Positions 36,208 through 49,380 of a stretch of DNA of 64,000 bases are shown one piece after another. The stretch is from Glandiceps talaboti (Eukaryota > Hemichordata > Enteropneusta > Spengelidae): the NCBI RefSeq assembly GCF_964340395.1, contig NC_135564.1:12962391-13026390 (forward strand), given 5' to 3'. The notes beneath the pieces were generated by a model. It had not been told where the DNA came from and did not search any database. It worked only from the letters and a program-made list of their open reading frames with translations. The number at the start of each line of letters is the position of its first letter. Within the stretch, counting starts at the first letter, position 1. The position numbers were made by a program, and so were the translations under genes.

Positions 36208-36271
<64 letters not shown>
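36133..36271 (+). mobile_element. Penelope/retrozyme-like element end with (TA)n tail
   Basis: The segment from ctattacgctctgccactgc through gattgatactcaccgagtta ends in a (TA)n run at 36209-36271. The same 67-bp segment and tail recur at 44838-45011. It directly follows the hammerhead, so both probably belong to one element. Confidence 0.65.
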
Positions 36272-36274
<3 letters not shown>

Positions 36275-37159
36275 GTATAAAAATGACCCCCATCAACTTG
36301 TCTTGCACAAACTTATATCTGCTCATCAAATGACACCTATACACTAAATTTCAGGTCAATTGACCATGTAGTTAGGTATTAATTTCTTTAACAGGGTCTT
36401 TGGCGACATGTAAAAACCGCTTCATGTCTGTACCAAGGTGTTAAAAATACTTTCTTTATCGCAAATTCAATCACAGTAATTACAGATTCATGACACCTTC
36501 GACTTCGGAAACAGCCCGAAAAACAAGCAGTCTAATTGAACCCCAGAATGCCTTATAAAACCCCAGACCACGATAAGAATATAGTGGTCTGAGATAAAAC
36601 TCAGCTGTTAGCCCATCACTACCTGGAGCCTTGTTATTTTAAAGTAACAAACTTTCTAGATAATCATTGATGTCACCATCACGGATTGCTATAAAAAGAC
36701 GACTCATGTCCAGAATTTCGTTGGGATTTTCAAAAATCTGACCGTCTACTTTCAGCTTTCAAAGGATAATAAGACACAAATTAAAGAAACTTCATGCAAA
36801 AACGACCTACACAACTTTAGAAGTAAACAAGCCAATGAAAGACAAGAATAAAAAGTACAATTTAGAAATTTTTAACAGAGTCTGCCATGCTGACGTTCGC
36901 CTGAGGGCGCGCCTTTGTTTGAGTTATCTCGTGGACTTTCCTTGGATAATCGATGCCTTACACGAGTGACGAATTCGAATAGGTAATATAAGGTATGTGT
37001 ATGGCTGGTAGGCATTCATTCATTTATCAGTTCAATTTGACTAATCGTGTATACAGCTACAAAATACATTTATCCACAGGTGGTGTAATACTGTTCAGTG
37101 TACAATAGTAAGAGTAAGTTATTGTAACTAGCAACAAATGTTCCAGTTGCAAATAGTGC

Positions 37160-37505
37160 AGTTTAAAGTATTTATTTTGGATTTTTAATTTATAATTTTT
37201 TTTTATCATGGCTTCATACTTGAAAAATCAATGTGAAACAACATATGCCAAGTCCTTGTCTGTAACTCAATAAATGGCAAAAGACTGATAAGTGTGTAAA
37301 ATGTTTGTTATTGCACTTACAATAACAAACTTTTTTTTTTCTTCAAATTTTTTAGCTTTTTTGCAATGTATTGAGTTACAAATAAGGACTTGGTCTATGT
37401 TGCGTCACATTGATTTTTCAAGTAGAAAGCCATGATAAGATTGTTTTATAAATTAAAAATCCAAAAATAAATACCCCCGATTCTCATACACATGGCCAAT
37501 TTAAG
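37160..37505. repeat. MITE family 4, copy 1 (foldback)
   Basis: The arms ttttatcatggcttcatact...caatgtgaaacaacatatgc and its inverse (gttgcgtcacattgattttt...gccatgataag) surround a centre with gttattgcacttacaataac. The right end is catggccaatttaagg. The second copy is at 47345-47695. Confidence 0.75.
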
Positions 37506-37848
37506 GCGTTGTCCTCAAATCGTAGAGATGGATTAATGAGTGAACGGTATGGGAGTAATATATAGATCAGAAGTTATTCGAGTTGGTGTGTTTAGCTTGG
37601 TTTAAAATCTGTATGCGTACCTATGTATTACATAGAGTTTAAGTCTCACTACTATACTAGCTACGCAAGGTTGGTATTGCTTGACTACTTTACAATCTTC
37701 CATCACGGAAACTTTTTATATGTGGAAAAATTCTTCTCTGGATTGCAAAGCCTTTCTAAGTGATTCGCCACTTCACGGAAGTAAGTATGCAAAGTTTGAC
37801 ATTCTTGTCACACTGATAAAACCGTACGTCATTTATCAACGACTGAAT

Positions 37849-39517
37849 TTATAGTTTTGCATTTCTCATGTTGAATGTAAAAACACAGTGGAAGATATCT
37901 TTATCTTTTTTCTTGATGATAAACATTAGGATGTTTGGTTTATGGCAATCCTCCCATGAAATCACGTCTAATTTATCACCCTGTAGGCCCTCAGCAAAGA
38001 AGAGACCAGAGATATCATTCATCTCGTGTGATAAAACACCTCTTTTGATCACACTGTATGCATTGATACTTGCACCAAATTCAGCACAATCAAAACAATA
38101 TTTGATGTAACAAGGCAAGCTGATGTGTGAATTAGCGTCCACATCGCTAGGGGGCGCTACCAACGAATACTTGTATAATGGGCGCGAGGGTTGTCTAAGG
38201 TCCTGCATGAAATCCGCGCTCAGATTTTGACCCGTTAAAAATGGTTTACATTTCTGTACTATTTCGACTTCAAAAGGTGATGCTAGCCTTGTAGTAAGAT
38301 CAATTTGAATGGAGAGACAAGAAATCGTGTAAACAACATCGTTGGTGTCGGCCAATGTTATGACCTGGCGTTCATTCGTTGATGATTTACCGATTTTTGC
38401 CATACTGCATTGACCAAGTAGTCGTGAAGATGGTGTCAATTTTGAATAGAATGCTGGAAATAATTGCATTTTTATCGCCTTGTTAACCAGGGTCTTCTGA
38501 CGTAACTGATCTTCGGAGTACCAATTTCTAGGATGCTGACCTTTACTGTCCGAAGTATTAAAGGCTATATGAAAATAGAACTTCATTAGGTGGAATAAGT
38601 CGACGGGAGTTACGCGACCTACAGGAATGCAAACACAACCAGATGTAAACTGAATGTATTCCATAAGGGTCATTGTTCCTGTATCAATTGTTAAAAATAA
38701 GAGCTACATCAACAAGCTTTACAGGATATGTGCGCTTTGGTGTCGTCAATATATGTACCAAATTACACGGAATTTGAAGCTTGGATTCTTAGATTATAGT
38801 ATCTGTATCATTATCTTTGTTCTTGGTTTATGATACTTTGAGCCAAATTGATCCCCAGGGTCAGTAGTTTACTGTGTCCACTTGCAAAATTTCTTATGTA
38901 CACTTTATTAACTTCATTAAAATATATGTGACAGGTAATCACTGTCATCACGGTGATGTTGCCCCTCCCCCTCCCAGTATAGGTTAGAAGTCAATATGAT
39001 ATTTCTTCTTGTGAAGTCCACATTTGTAAACAGAAGTCGATCACTACTATACCGATGTACCTTACAATTGTTGTGTTGCCAGTGTGCTGTTGGGAAATCT
39101 CTGAGTAGTATTTGGCTGTATTACCAAAATTCCAGAATTATTGACGGGAAGGTTGGGGGGGGGGGAGGGGTAGGTGTGCTTGGGATACTTTTACAGCTAA
39201 ACACCTTAACTAGTTTGGATTTTTGTTTTCTCACACTTTTTTGACATTTTTCTGGTAAAATTGTAACATTTAAAAATTCTTGGATAGCAATTTTTGTTTG
39301 CAGTATTTTCACTTGTAAATTGTAAGGTTTGAAAGGGACAACTAAAGCTTGAAGATTGTTATGTAAAGTCTATCACATTTGCTATGAAAGTAAAACCCCA
39401 AAATAGATCAGAAATAGCAGTTTTGATTCCCTTACCTTGTATAGGTAATATACGAGAAACAAATTCTCTATTTAACATGATCACTTGTTTTCCATCACTT
39501 GATACTGTTGTATCCAT
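37849..39517 (-). CDS. Acyl-ACP thioesterase-like double-hotdog protein, paralogue C
   Basis: The coding exons 39436-39517 (82 bp, MDTTVSSDGKQVIMLNREFV...) and 37849-38618 join in phase 1 at the family position, giving 283 aa. The second hotdog has PPSDVDANSHISLPCYIKYC, with D188, N190 and H192 as the presumed catalytic motif, then FAEGLQGDKLDVISWEDC. I chose the ATG at 39517 over an upstream in-frame one because an acceptor (ctgcag at 39545-39550) lies between them and paralogue D has the same arrangement. A donor-like aag|gtaagc near 40932 could end a non-coding first exon. Its closest paralogue is D, and their last ~80 codons are almost identical while the rest is clearly diverged. The substrate is unknown. 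Confidence 0.82.
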
Positions 39518-40336
39518 GTTCGTTCTCTTCAAAATGGCAATTAACTGCAGGGGAAAGAACAAAAAAAAAGAGGTGGGGTGTCAGAAAGGGCCTTCAATAG
39601 GCTATTTGTAATCCAGATTGTGCATGCTCAAATGCAAAATATTATTAGATTATTTGCAATACCTAATATTTATGTTACTGGAAACTTTCATTGAGATTAC
39701 ATGGCACACTGGTCATTATCATATTTGGCTATATAAAGTTGCCACTTCTCACAATAATAACCCACGTACCCCTGTGTATAATATACTTGCAGGTATTGTA
39801 TAATCCATTGCAAATTACCATTCAATGGCTCTGACTGATGCAACCACACAGAAACCGATAAGAAACTATACATGCTACACACTTTGATAGCAAGATTGAA
39901 TGAAAACTTTTTTGTGACATTTTGTCCAAATGAAATGACCTAAAGTGCCACCATGGTCCCATTACATGGAGACATCAAAGGCAGACGTCATAATATTGGT
40001 GCCCGTGTGTCTGCGTCTAGTCGCACGTTTATTCTATATAATACACTCTATAATGTAGCAAAAAACCCAATTCCGATGGTAGTATCTGTACAACATACAG
40101 TTTCTTATTGGTTTCTGTGTGGTTTTATCAAAACAGGACCGCTGAACGGTAACTTGACATGGGCGTGCTTTTAACAGAACCCTTGCGATTTGATGGCTCG
40201 TTTATGCTCGTTTATGGGTCGTTTGGGACGATTGAGATAGAATTTACAGATTATGGCTCGTTTCACAATTTATCAAAGACCGATATGACGCGGTTAATAT
40301 AATTACTGGTGCATATTTCAAATTCAACATGATGGT

Positions 40337-40800
40337 ACAAACCCGGGGGTGGGGGAGGGGTACTCGGGCGGGTCATGGGTACACATGTACGCTGGTGGAC
40401 AAAAATTTAAAAAAGTAGGGGACAAACCCTACATTTTAGTAAGAAACAGGGGTCAAATCGTCTCAGTGGCCATGATCGAGTTTTGAACACGTCACTTTTG
40501 ATACACTTTCACGTGACACGTGCATGCTTCAGTCATCGCTAGTTTATTGGCTGCCCGGGACCGGGGGAGGGGGAGAGGGGCGCCTACTTCCCATAAAGAT
40601 GACTGAAAACGACCCGTGGAAACAACCTTGTTCGAAATATGGGGTCAAAAGTCTTACGTACATTCAAAGTCAAAGAGGTAGGTGAAACCTCTACATAATG
40701 CTTTAAAAATCAAGACTCAAAAGTCTACATGGGTCAAAAAATGGGGTTACAACCGCGTTACATACGTATATATACCCCCCCCCCTCCTTCCGGGAGTACA
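40337..40800. repeat. ~460-bp element with G-rich and C-rich ends
   Basis: The left end acccgggggtgggggaggggtac is roughly inverse to the right end gtatatataccccccccccctcc-ttccggg. The interior has ggtcatgggtacacatgtac and repeated gggtcaaa motifs. It is non-coding, probably a transposon remnant, and lies between genes C and D. Confidence 0.5.
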
Positions 40801-41377
40801 ATCTAGAATTACTGGTAGAATGATGATTTAGTATAGCGACGTCGGGACATTGAACTTTCACCCTCACCTCACATGATCCATTTACATGACAATGACAGGT
40901 CCAAGTTTTGTGTGTATTTTCCAAAGCTTACCTTGATATCTTGTAATAAGTTCGACAGAAGCTGTTAACAAAGAACTGCAGCTGTGTTTTGTGAATAACG
41001 AGACGACAGTCGTGACGAGGCACATAGGCAGCTGACACTAACCACCAAGTAAGTTTACTGTAAACAAAGGTCAATGTTTAAAGGTCAGTTCATGTTCATT
41101 GTGTTCATGGGATTGATGAACTATAGACCTTGTCAGTAAAGACAGAAGATAATAACATGCACATTAAATGGAAGGAAATTTCATGTAAAAAGCATAAAAG
41201 AATAAGATACTAGTAAACAACTAATTAAACGAGTCAAAGAAATTTAGAAGAATTCTTGACGGAATCCGCTATGTTCACGTCCGTTTGAGGGCGCACCTTT
41301 CAGTCATATCGTGAAATTTGCTTTTAAAGATAATTGATGCTTCACATTGTGGTGAGCAGGCATCGTATTGTATGGAT

Positions 41378-41553
41378 GTCATTCATTCATTCATTCATTC
41401 ATTCATTCATTCATTCATTCATTCATTCATTCATTCATTCATTCATTCATTCATTCATTCATTCACTTACTCACTCACTCACTCACTCACTCACTCACTC
41501 ACTCACTCACTCACTCACTCACTCATTCATTCATTCATTCATTCATTCATTCA
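41378..41553. repeat. (ATTC)n-(ACTC)n-(ATTC)n microsatellite
   Basis: About 43 tetranucleotide units with a central block changed from ATTC to ACTC. The His-Ser-Phe-Ile frames are artefacts. Confidence 0.95.
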
Positions 41554-42193
41554 CAGGATAATTAACTCGATGTAAAGTTTTAAAATAATATTAGATACGG
41601 CAGCCCTAGCATCAGTTCATTTTAAAGTCATGGTGACAATTGTTTATAGCAAGTTGATTGGCTCTCTGGCTGATCACATGGACGTATTTATGTTTTCATC
41701 AAAAGCTAAAAGAGAGTGGTAGATAACGCTTTTGAAATTTTAACTTTATTCGACGTCACTTTGATACTTCCGGGACTTCTATCTGGGTCATTTTCATAGA
41801 TACATGTAGTTCTTCTACCTTCAGTACTAGTCAAACGGTGAGTAAACGGTGCCCCTAACTTTCCATTAAAACGTTGAATTTCAATATCAACACCCTAAAC
41901 ACTAAGTCCCAAAGTCACATGTAATTTTAAATGTTGATTTCTTAAACACGTTTGAAATTACGTCCAAAACCAAATCACACCACCTCTGGATAGATTATGA
42001 TTTCACTGAACGTTGTTAGTCACGCACCTCAAACACAAAAACACAACTCCCATTCTTTGGATTACGGCGACTTTCTAGGCAATTCCCCACATGACGGAAG
42101 TAAACATACAAAGTTTGATTCATAACATTTGATAATGTTGTTGAAAAGGTGAAGGTTGTTTATCGGCAACGAGTCATTTATCAACGTCTGAAT

Positions 42194-44243
42194 TTATAGT
42201 TTAGCATTTCTTATGTTGAATGTAAAAACACAGTGGAAGATATCTTTATCTTCTTTCTTGATGATAAACATTAGGATGTTTGGTTTATGGCAATCCTCCC
42301 ATGAAATCACGTCTAATTTATCACCCTGTAGGCCCTCAGCAAAGAAGAGACCAGAGATATCATTCATCTCGTGTGATAAAACACCTCTTTTGATCACACT
42401 GTATGCATTGATACTTGCACCAAATTCAGCACAATCGAAGCAATATTTGATGTAACAAGCCACGCCGATGTGTGAATTAGCATCCATATCGGTAGGGGAT
42501 GCTATCAATGAATGCTGGTACACAGGATGAGGCGGTTGCTTTAGTGGCCGCAAGAATTCAGTGGTATGATGTTGACCTGTTAAAAATGGTTTACATTTCT
42601 GTACTATACCGTCTTCAAAAGGTAAAGGTCGCCGAGTATTCAGATCGAATTGGACTGTAAGAGTAGAATTCTTACAAACAAACTCGTTACTGTCGGTCAG
42701 TTTTACTTCCTGTGCGTAAACCAAGGACGAATTGCCGAGCTTTGCAACGCTGCATTTCCCGACAAGACTTGTTGGGGGTGTCAATTTTGAGTAGAATGCT
42801 GGAAATAATTGCATTTTCATCGCCTTGACAACCATAGCCTTGCGGTGCAATTCTTGTTCGGAATACCATCTTCGTGGATGACCGTTAACAATTGGAACAT
42901 TGAATGCTGTACGAGAATTGGATTTGGTTAGCTGAAACAAGTCAACAGGTGTCACACGACCTGATAGAAAGAAATATTTTATTGTTATCAGAATACTTCC
43001 AACATATTGAAATATTTAATCCTTTGATAAATTCTTTGCTATCATGGCAACGAAAATAATTAGGTAAGAATCAAAGTTCATTGTATTGCTTTATTGTATG
43101 ATCATTGACAGCATCTCATATCATATTACATTATGTTGTCTTTCGTATCCTATGGGTGAATTGTCTGTTGACTATCACAAAGAGATTTAGGGACGACCGA
43201 ATGATGTCACATAAGCTCAATAAACGAACTTCATTCGTTTAGCCGGGAGGGGGTCTGACGTCAATCCAATTGCTGAACGTCAGTTTCGCACTTCTAACCA
43301 AATTCAGAAAACGTTCACACCTTCAACGATAACAGTTTCTGTATTTATTATTGAGATGTTGTTAAGTTCATTAAAATCGACTGCTAATGTGATATACAGT
43401 GCTGGGTTTCTGCTAATATTTTAACTTGTTTGCTATGTTTTTACATTGCATCGAACGAAGTGATGTGACCGCTACACTGATTAGAGGGAGGGGAGAGGGG
43501 TGACGTTGGCCTAAACGAACGAAGTTCTTTTATTGAGCTTGTGTAATATTGTGCGATCATCCTTTACAACGGAGACGTCGATTCTCCATTCCCAAATTTT
43601 AGAAGCCATACTACACGTATTATACCATGCAGAAACCAAGTGATCATACACTCTGGTCGTTCTACGTCACGACAATATGCGTCTATGTCACGACAACGCG
43701 TGCCTACGTCACTGGTTCTGCTCTATCCAAAATTTTAGTCAAAAAACGTTCAAAGTTGCCATTTACTTCCCCCGAATTTTCTTTAGTATTACTGGCGCTA
43801 GTATAATTATGTTATTCTCCAACATTTTTCGCCATTCAACCTGAAAATGCTCGTGTCCTAAGGGGTTGCCAATACTCGTCTAGCGACTCGTAGTGACAAA
43901 GACCAATTTAGGTCACTCGTATTTTCCTTGGTTGAACGAAGATAGATATTGGGGAATAACATGTTATGTGTCATGTAGTGTGTGTTTGTACACGTATTTG
44001 AAATCAATGTGTTAACAAGTGGAAAATGAGCGTAACGTTGCGTGCGTCCCAGCCCATTTTGTCAAATAACTATAAGCTTATGATGCGTTCTACATGCATG
44101 TAATACCAAATATTTGATATTGAATCATGTGTCAGTTTTACTGCCTCATATCAATAATTACCGTTGAGTAGAAATACATGAGAGATAAATTCTTTATTCA
44201 GCACGATAACTTGCTTTCCATCTTTAGATATAGTGACATCCAT
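42194..44243 (-). CDS. Acyl-ACP thioesterase-like double-hotdog protein, paralogue D
   Basis: The coding exons 44162-44243 (82 bp, MDVTISKDGKQVIVLNKEFI...) and 42194-42960 join in phase 1, giving 282 aa. An acceptor ttgcag immediately 5' (44274-44279) implies an upstream non-coding exon. The second hotdog has SPTDMDANSHIGVACYIKYC, with D187, N189 and H191. The terminal ~80 codons (FDCAEFGASINAYSVIKRGV onwards) match C almost base for base, unlike the first 170 codons. The 1.2 kb intron contains copies of MITE families 3 and 1. It is cytosolic by lack of a signal. Function beyond acyl-thioester hydrolysis is not predicted. Confidence 0.82.
43190..43564. repeat. MITE family 3, copy 2
   Basis: The ends agggacgaccgaatgatgtc and gtaatattgtgcgatcatcc, with agctcaataaacgaacttc and its inverse inside. 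It matches 20689-21104 over its whole length and lies in the intron of gene D. Confidence 0.8.
43614..43965. repeat. MITE family 1, copy e
   Basis: The long arm (attataccatgcagaaacc, cacgacaacgcgtgcctacg, ttattctccaacatttttcg) precedes the hairpin (cctaaggggttgccaatact ... aatttaggtcactcgtattt). It lies in the intron of gene D. Confidence 0.75.
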
Positions 44244-44417
44244 TTTTAGTACCTTTGTAGTCTCTGTGTTAAACTGCAAGAGTGAAAATACAAGAATAAA
44301 TGAATTTATTCTGTAATAGGCTATCAGACTTTGCATACAAGAAATTAGGAAACAAAAATATACAATTGTTTACCACCATTCTCAACTTACAGTCAATGAA
44401 GCCTTTTTTCGGGAAAG

Positions 44418-44448
<31 letters not shown>

Positions 44449-44837
44449 TTATATATAATCCCATGAAATCAATGTTAGTTTTACGTCATAATGCTCCGAG
44501 TATGATTCCGCGGACTAATACAAATTCGAGCCGGTAGGCGAGAATTTGTAGTTCGCGGAATCATACGAGGAGCATTATGACGTAAAACTAACATTGATTT
44601 CATGGAATTATATATTTATCACATAACTAAGTATTTCCCCGTATTATTCTAAAATTTTAAATCGTATTTTACGAATACTGTATCATTTCATCGCACTATA
44701 TTCTTCATCGCGTATTAAAAATTGGCGCCCAACAGCTATGCAAATTACATAATCGCGTGACCTGTCGCGAGGTCAAGCTTACATGGTATCGGTATCGGTC
44801 GCGGTCATAGTGTAAATATATATATATATATATACTA

Positions 44838-45014
<177 letters not shown>

Positions 45015-45354
45015 CATAAATACGTGCATATCTTCTACTGTGTGACGTCAAACAGGGGTGATTTCAGAGCATATCACCCCTGTTCTACCGAACTATTTTT
45101 TCTCCGTACTGTTCGAGTGTTCGTGTCAATCCCACGCTACGATCAAGTTTATCGTAATAATTATGTGCTTTCAAAACGTAAATGCATACATTACGTTACA
45201 TATATCCTTGGATGGCATGAGTTTGATACGTAGAAGTCCTTTTATTTTTATTTGATACATGTTATTCTATTTAAAAATCACGTAGATCGATGTAGCAGCC
45301 CGCAAGCTTACTTCCGGTTTTCCGTCGAGCTCTGATCTCCGAACTCACACAACC

Positions 45355-45573
45355 CACAGGGGCGTGTAATATTTCATAGATTGTTGTTTTCCAGGTCTAC
45401 AGACTAAATATAACAACCTTTTGATTAATATATATTCGTACATGTAAAGGGAAGAGACTTAGTATAGAGATTGATACATTTGTAGCAGCAAGATTCGTAC
45501 GATATTTTCCTAAGAAAACGGCATTCTAAGCAATGAGAAAACAACAATCTATGAAATATTACACGCCCCTGTG
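45355..45573. mobile_element. 219-bp hAT-like MITE with 8-bp target duplication
   Basis: The termini CACAGGGGCGTGTAATATTT... and its exact inverse ...AAATATTACACGCCCCTGTG extend as a perfect inverted repeat of about 37 bp. It is flanked by the direct repeat acacaacc at 45347-45354 and 45574-45581. The second copy of the host block (near 46530) reads acacaacccgag without the insert and thus gives the empty site. Confidence 0.9.
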
Positions 45574-46672
45574 ACACAACCCGAGAAAATATGATTAAAA
45601 TGACGGCACAGAAGTCGTATTCAGACAATTCTACTTACGTTTTAAACTAAATTCGATATTACATGCACATCGCAAGGTTATAACCGATAATTTTGGTTGA
45701 GAAACCACACAACAGTATGACCGATACCATACATATGGTAAGCTTGACCTCGCGACAGGTACGTCACGCGATTATGCATAGCCGTCAGGTGCCATTTTTT
45801 AATACGCGATGAAGAATATAGTGCGATGAAATGATGCAGTATTCGTAAAATACGATTTAAAATACGGGGAAATACTTAGTTATGTGATAAATGTAATTCC
45901 ATGAAATCAATGTTAGTTTTACGTCATAATGCTCCTCGTATGATTCCGCGGACTACAAATTCTCGCCTACCGGCTCGAATTTGTATTAGTCCGCGGAATC
46001 ATACTCATATGAAGCACATAATTATTACGGTAAACTTGATCGTAGCGTGGGATTGACACGAACACTCGAACAGTACGGAGAAAAAATAGTTCGGTAGAAC
46101 AGGGGTGATATGCTCTGAAATCACCCCTGTTTGACGTCACACAGTAGAAAATATGCACGTATTTATGTGATAAATATTGTTATCACATAAATACGTGCAT
46201 ATCTTCTACTGTGTGACGTCAAACAGGGGTGATTTCAGAGCATATCACCCCTGTTCTACCGAACTATTTTCTCTCCGTACTGTTCGAATCGAATGTTCGT
46301 GCCAATGGTACGCTACGATCAAGTTTATCGTAATAATTACGTGCTTTCAAAACGTAAATACATACATTACGTTACACGTATCCAAGTTGGATGGCAAGAG
46401 TTTGATACGTAGAGGTACTTTTATTTTTATTTGATACATTTTATTCTATTTAAAAATCGCGTAGATTATCGATGTAGCACTAGCAGTCGGCAAGCTTACT
46501 TCCGATTTTCCGTCGAAAGTCTCCGAACTTACACAACCCGAGAAAATATGATTAAAATGACGACACAAAAGTCGTATGCAGACAAATTCTACTTACGTTT
46601 TAAACTAAATTCGATATTACATGTACATCGCAAGGTTATAACCGATAATTTTGGTTGAGAAACCACAGAACA

Positions 46673-46983
46673 CAATATATCAAACTGAGTAATATAAAAA
46701 GGGAGCACCACCTACAAAATACTCATAATATATAATTTGAAATGTCTAATTACCCTTCATTATTATTTTTTTCATTAATATTATGTTTCAACTCATTGAA
46801 TAGTTATTGTTGTTGTTTTGTTTTGTTTTGTAGTCTTTATTATGATGTGTAATGTTACTTTTGAAAAGCCTATAAGTGCTATTATTATGATTTTTTTCCC
46901 CCAATTTTATTTTATTTGTACCTTTAACAAATCCCCAGGGTTTTGTTACGTGTAATCAATAAATACCAAAATACCAAAATACC
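46673..46983 (+). mobile_element. Probable LINE 3' end inserted in the composite element
   Basis: A segment absent from the sister block (which passes directly from 'gagaaaccacacaacag' to 'accgataccat') ends in 'caataaataccaaaatacca'. It also contains 'aagcctataagtgctattat', a LINE-like 3' UTR feature. The short ccaaaata repeat forms the tail. Confidence 0.5.
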
Positions 46984-47344
46984 ATGACCGCGACCGATAC
47001 CATGTAAGCTTGACCTCGCGACAGGTCACGCGATTATGTAATTTGCATAGCTGTTGGGCGCCAATTTTTAATACGCGATGAAGAATATAGTGCGATGAAA
47101 TGATACAGTATTCGTAAAATACGATTTAAAATTTTAGAAAAATATGGGGAAATACTTAGTTATGTGATAAATATATAATTCCATGAAATCAATGTTAGTT
47201 TTACGTCATAATGCTCCTCGTATGATTCCGCGAACTACAAATTCTCGCCTACCGGCTCGAATGTGTATTAGTCCGCGGAATCATACTCGGAGCATTATGA
47301 CGTAAAACTAACATTGATTTCATGGGATTATATATAAAAAGTTA

Positions 47345-47695
47345 CCCAATTAAAGTGGCCATATGGATGAGAATTTATTTTGGGGTTTTACTTTATAAAA
47401 TGATTTTATCATGCCCTCCTACTTGGAAATCAATATGAAACAATCTGTGTTTGTGAATCAATACATTGCAAAAGGCTAAAATATGTCTAAAATGTTTGTT
47501 ATTGTACGTACAATAACAAATATTACACACATGTATTAATCTTTTGCAATGTATTGCGTTACAAACAAGGGCTTGGTATATGTTGTTTCACATTGATTTT
47601 TCCAGTAGGAAGGCATAATAAAATTGTTTTGTTAATTAAATATCCAAAATAAATACCCAATTCTCATTCCATATGGCCACTTTAAGGGCTCATAT
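47345..47695. repeat. MITE family 4, copy 2 (foldback)
   Basis: The ends ttaaagtggccatatgga(tg)agaat and attctcattccatatggccactttaa form nearly perfect inverted repeats. The centre gttattgtacgtacaataac is palindromic. It resembles 37160-37505 throughout. Confidence 0.85.
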
Positions 47696-48512
47696 TTGAT
47701 AAACGATAAAAAATACAAGTCACCTATTATATTACACAAATATTCGAAGTCTGTAACTGTTGCCACATTTTTAGTGATTCGACTGAAGTCAGTGTGCAAA
47801 ACGGAAATACACAATCACATATTTGAAACCAATACGACTCCAAGACTTTGGTGTTTTCGAATATATTGGTAAACAATTCCAAAATACACAAATGATTTCA
47901 CCTTTTTTAGATTGCCCCGGATTGCGTAGGGGCACAGATGGGAGAGTTGTGGACTTCAAAAAAGGAAGGGGTACTTGAAAACAAAACTGAGACTACGGAG
48001 GGGGAATTTGAAAATATAAAGTCACAGTATAAAATCTCCTGACCCCATTATACCACCGTGTTCATAAATCGATCGATGTCTACAAATTTCGATACACTTA
48101 CCTTCGCTCAGATTTTAGGGTCGTTGTTTTATGACGAAGGTCTGCCACTATTAAAACATGTATGCACACATGTGAGAACGAACGTTTCATTTGAAATAGA
48201 ACCTTTTATTTTTTATTGTGCATACAAATAGAGTACCCATGTTCACGATTTTTAAGCTATACATAGTCAGTGGATATAATCAATGGTAGAATGCAATCAG
48301 TGTAATGTATGCGTCCGTCCTCGACATAAAATAGTCAGTTTTAGTCCACGTACACGTTGTGTATACTTGTATTTTGTCCTATCATTCTTAACTTACTTTT
48401 TTCAAAATTATGATGCAGAATACGATATGTAAATTAATAATATGTCCTGTTTATTTTGAAGATAATACATTCAAAATGGGAAAATATATATATCGTGCAT
48501 ATGAATATGTGT

Positions 48513-48795
48513 TGCTCCCCATATTTTCCTTTGTTCAGCCATGGAAAATATGAGTGACCTAAGGGGCCTTTGTCACCATGAGTCGCTACACGAGTAGTGG
48601 CAAACGCTTAGGTCGTGAGTATTTACCAAGCTGAATGAAGTAAAATATTGGGACCGGGAATACTATTCCTCCCGAAGCATAATTTATGGACAATCAGAAA
48701 AAAATAATGAATGTCGATTTTGAATGTTCTGACGTGACATGTTTCTAGCACTTGAGAACGTGACGTATAGCAACCAGGGTATAAAAACCTATATT
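48513..48795. repeat. MITE family 1, copy f
   Basis: The hairpin (ggaaaatatgagtgacctaa ... cttaggtcgtgagtattt) is followed by the long arm (gaatgttctgacgtgacatg ... ccagggtataaaaacc). It lies between genes D and E. Confidence 0.65.
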
Positions 48796-49380
48796 TTAAA
48801 GGGGAACACCACTCCAGGAAATAAAGGTATTTTCATAATAAAGGTATTTTCATAAACTTTGCAAGTTGAGTTTTGGAGAGTCATTTCATGATTTCACATC
48901 ACATACTTTTCACTCGGTTGCCAAGAAACACCGAATTGAAACTCTTTTCACCTCTATTGTTCTGTATGATTATTCATTAGATGCGAACTGAATATTCATG
49001 ACTGCTACGAGCTCACATCCTTCAGATAAATAGTCACGAAAGAGTTATGCCAATATTCATGAGATGTTTTACACTGAAGGGAATAAGCACTTAGGAGTCA
49101 TGAATACTCATTGTACAACCACGACTATATGATTTCTGCTGACTCCCATGATGCAATTACCCACAGCAAAGAAGACGTAGAAAGGCACAAGGATCAACTT
49201 GATATTTTGCAGGTGATGTAAAATCATGAAATGAGTCTCCATATCCCATAGTTTATGAATGTCTCTACTTCCTGGAGTGGTGTCCCCCTTTAAATAATGC
49301 TTTATGTAAATGCAAGACAAGGTAATTCGAAAGGCGTAACCTCCAGTACCAGCTTATTACTAATAGATTTATACAGAATG

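Noticed and set aside
39518-39562. Upstream ATG for paralogue C (MFFPLQLIAILKRTN)
   Set aside because: It spans a ctgcag acceptor, and paralogue D, with the same layout, starts at the MD-V/T-T/I position.
41318-41575. His-Ser-Phe-Ile repeat protein
   Set aside because: Translation of an (ATTC)n/(ACTC)n array open in three frames.
45024-46434. A ~65-aa frame (MHIFYCVTSNRGDF...) present three times, suggesting a conserved small protein
   Set aside because: The copies are DNA repeats inside a foldback element, one inverted. The same DNA is conserved in all frames and the frames end at different places.
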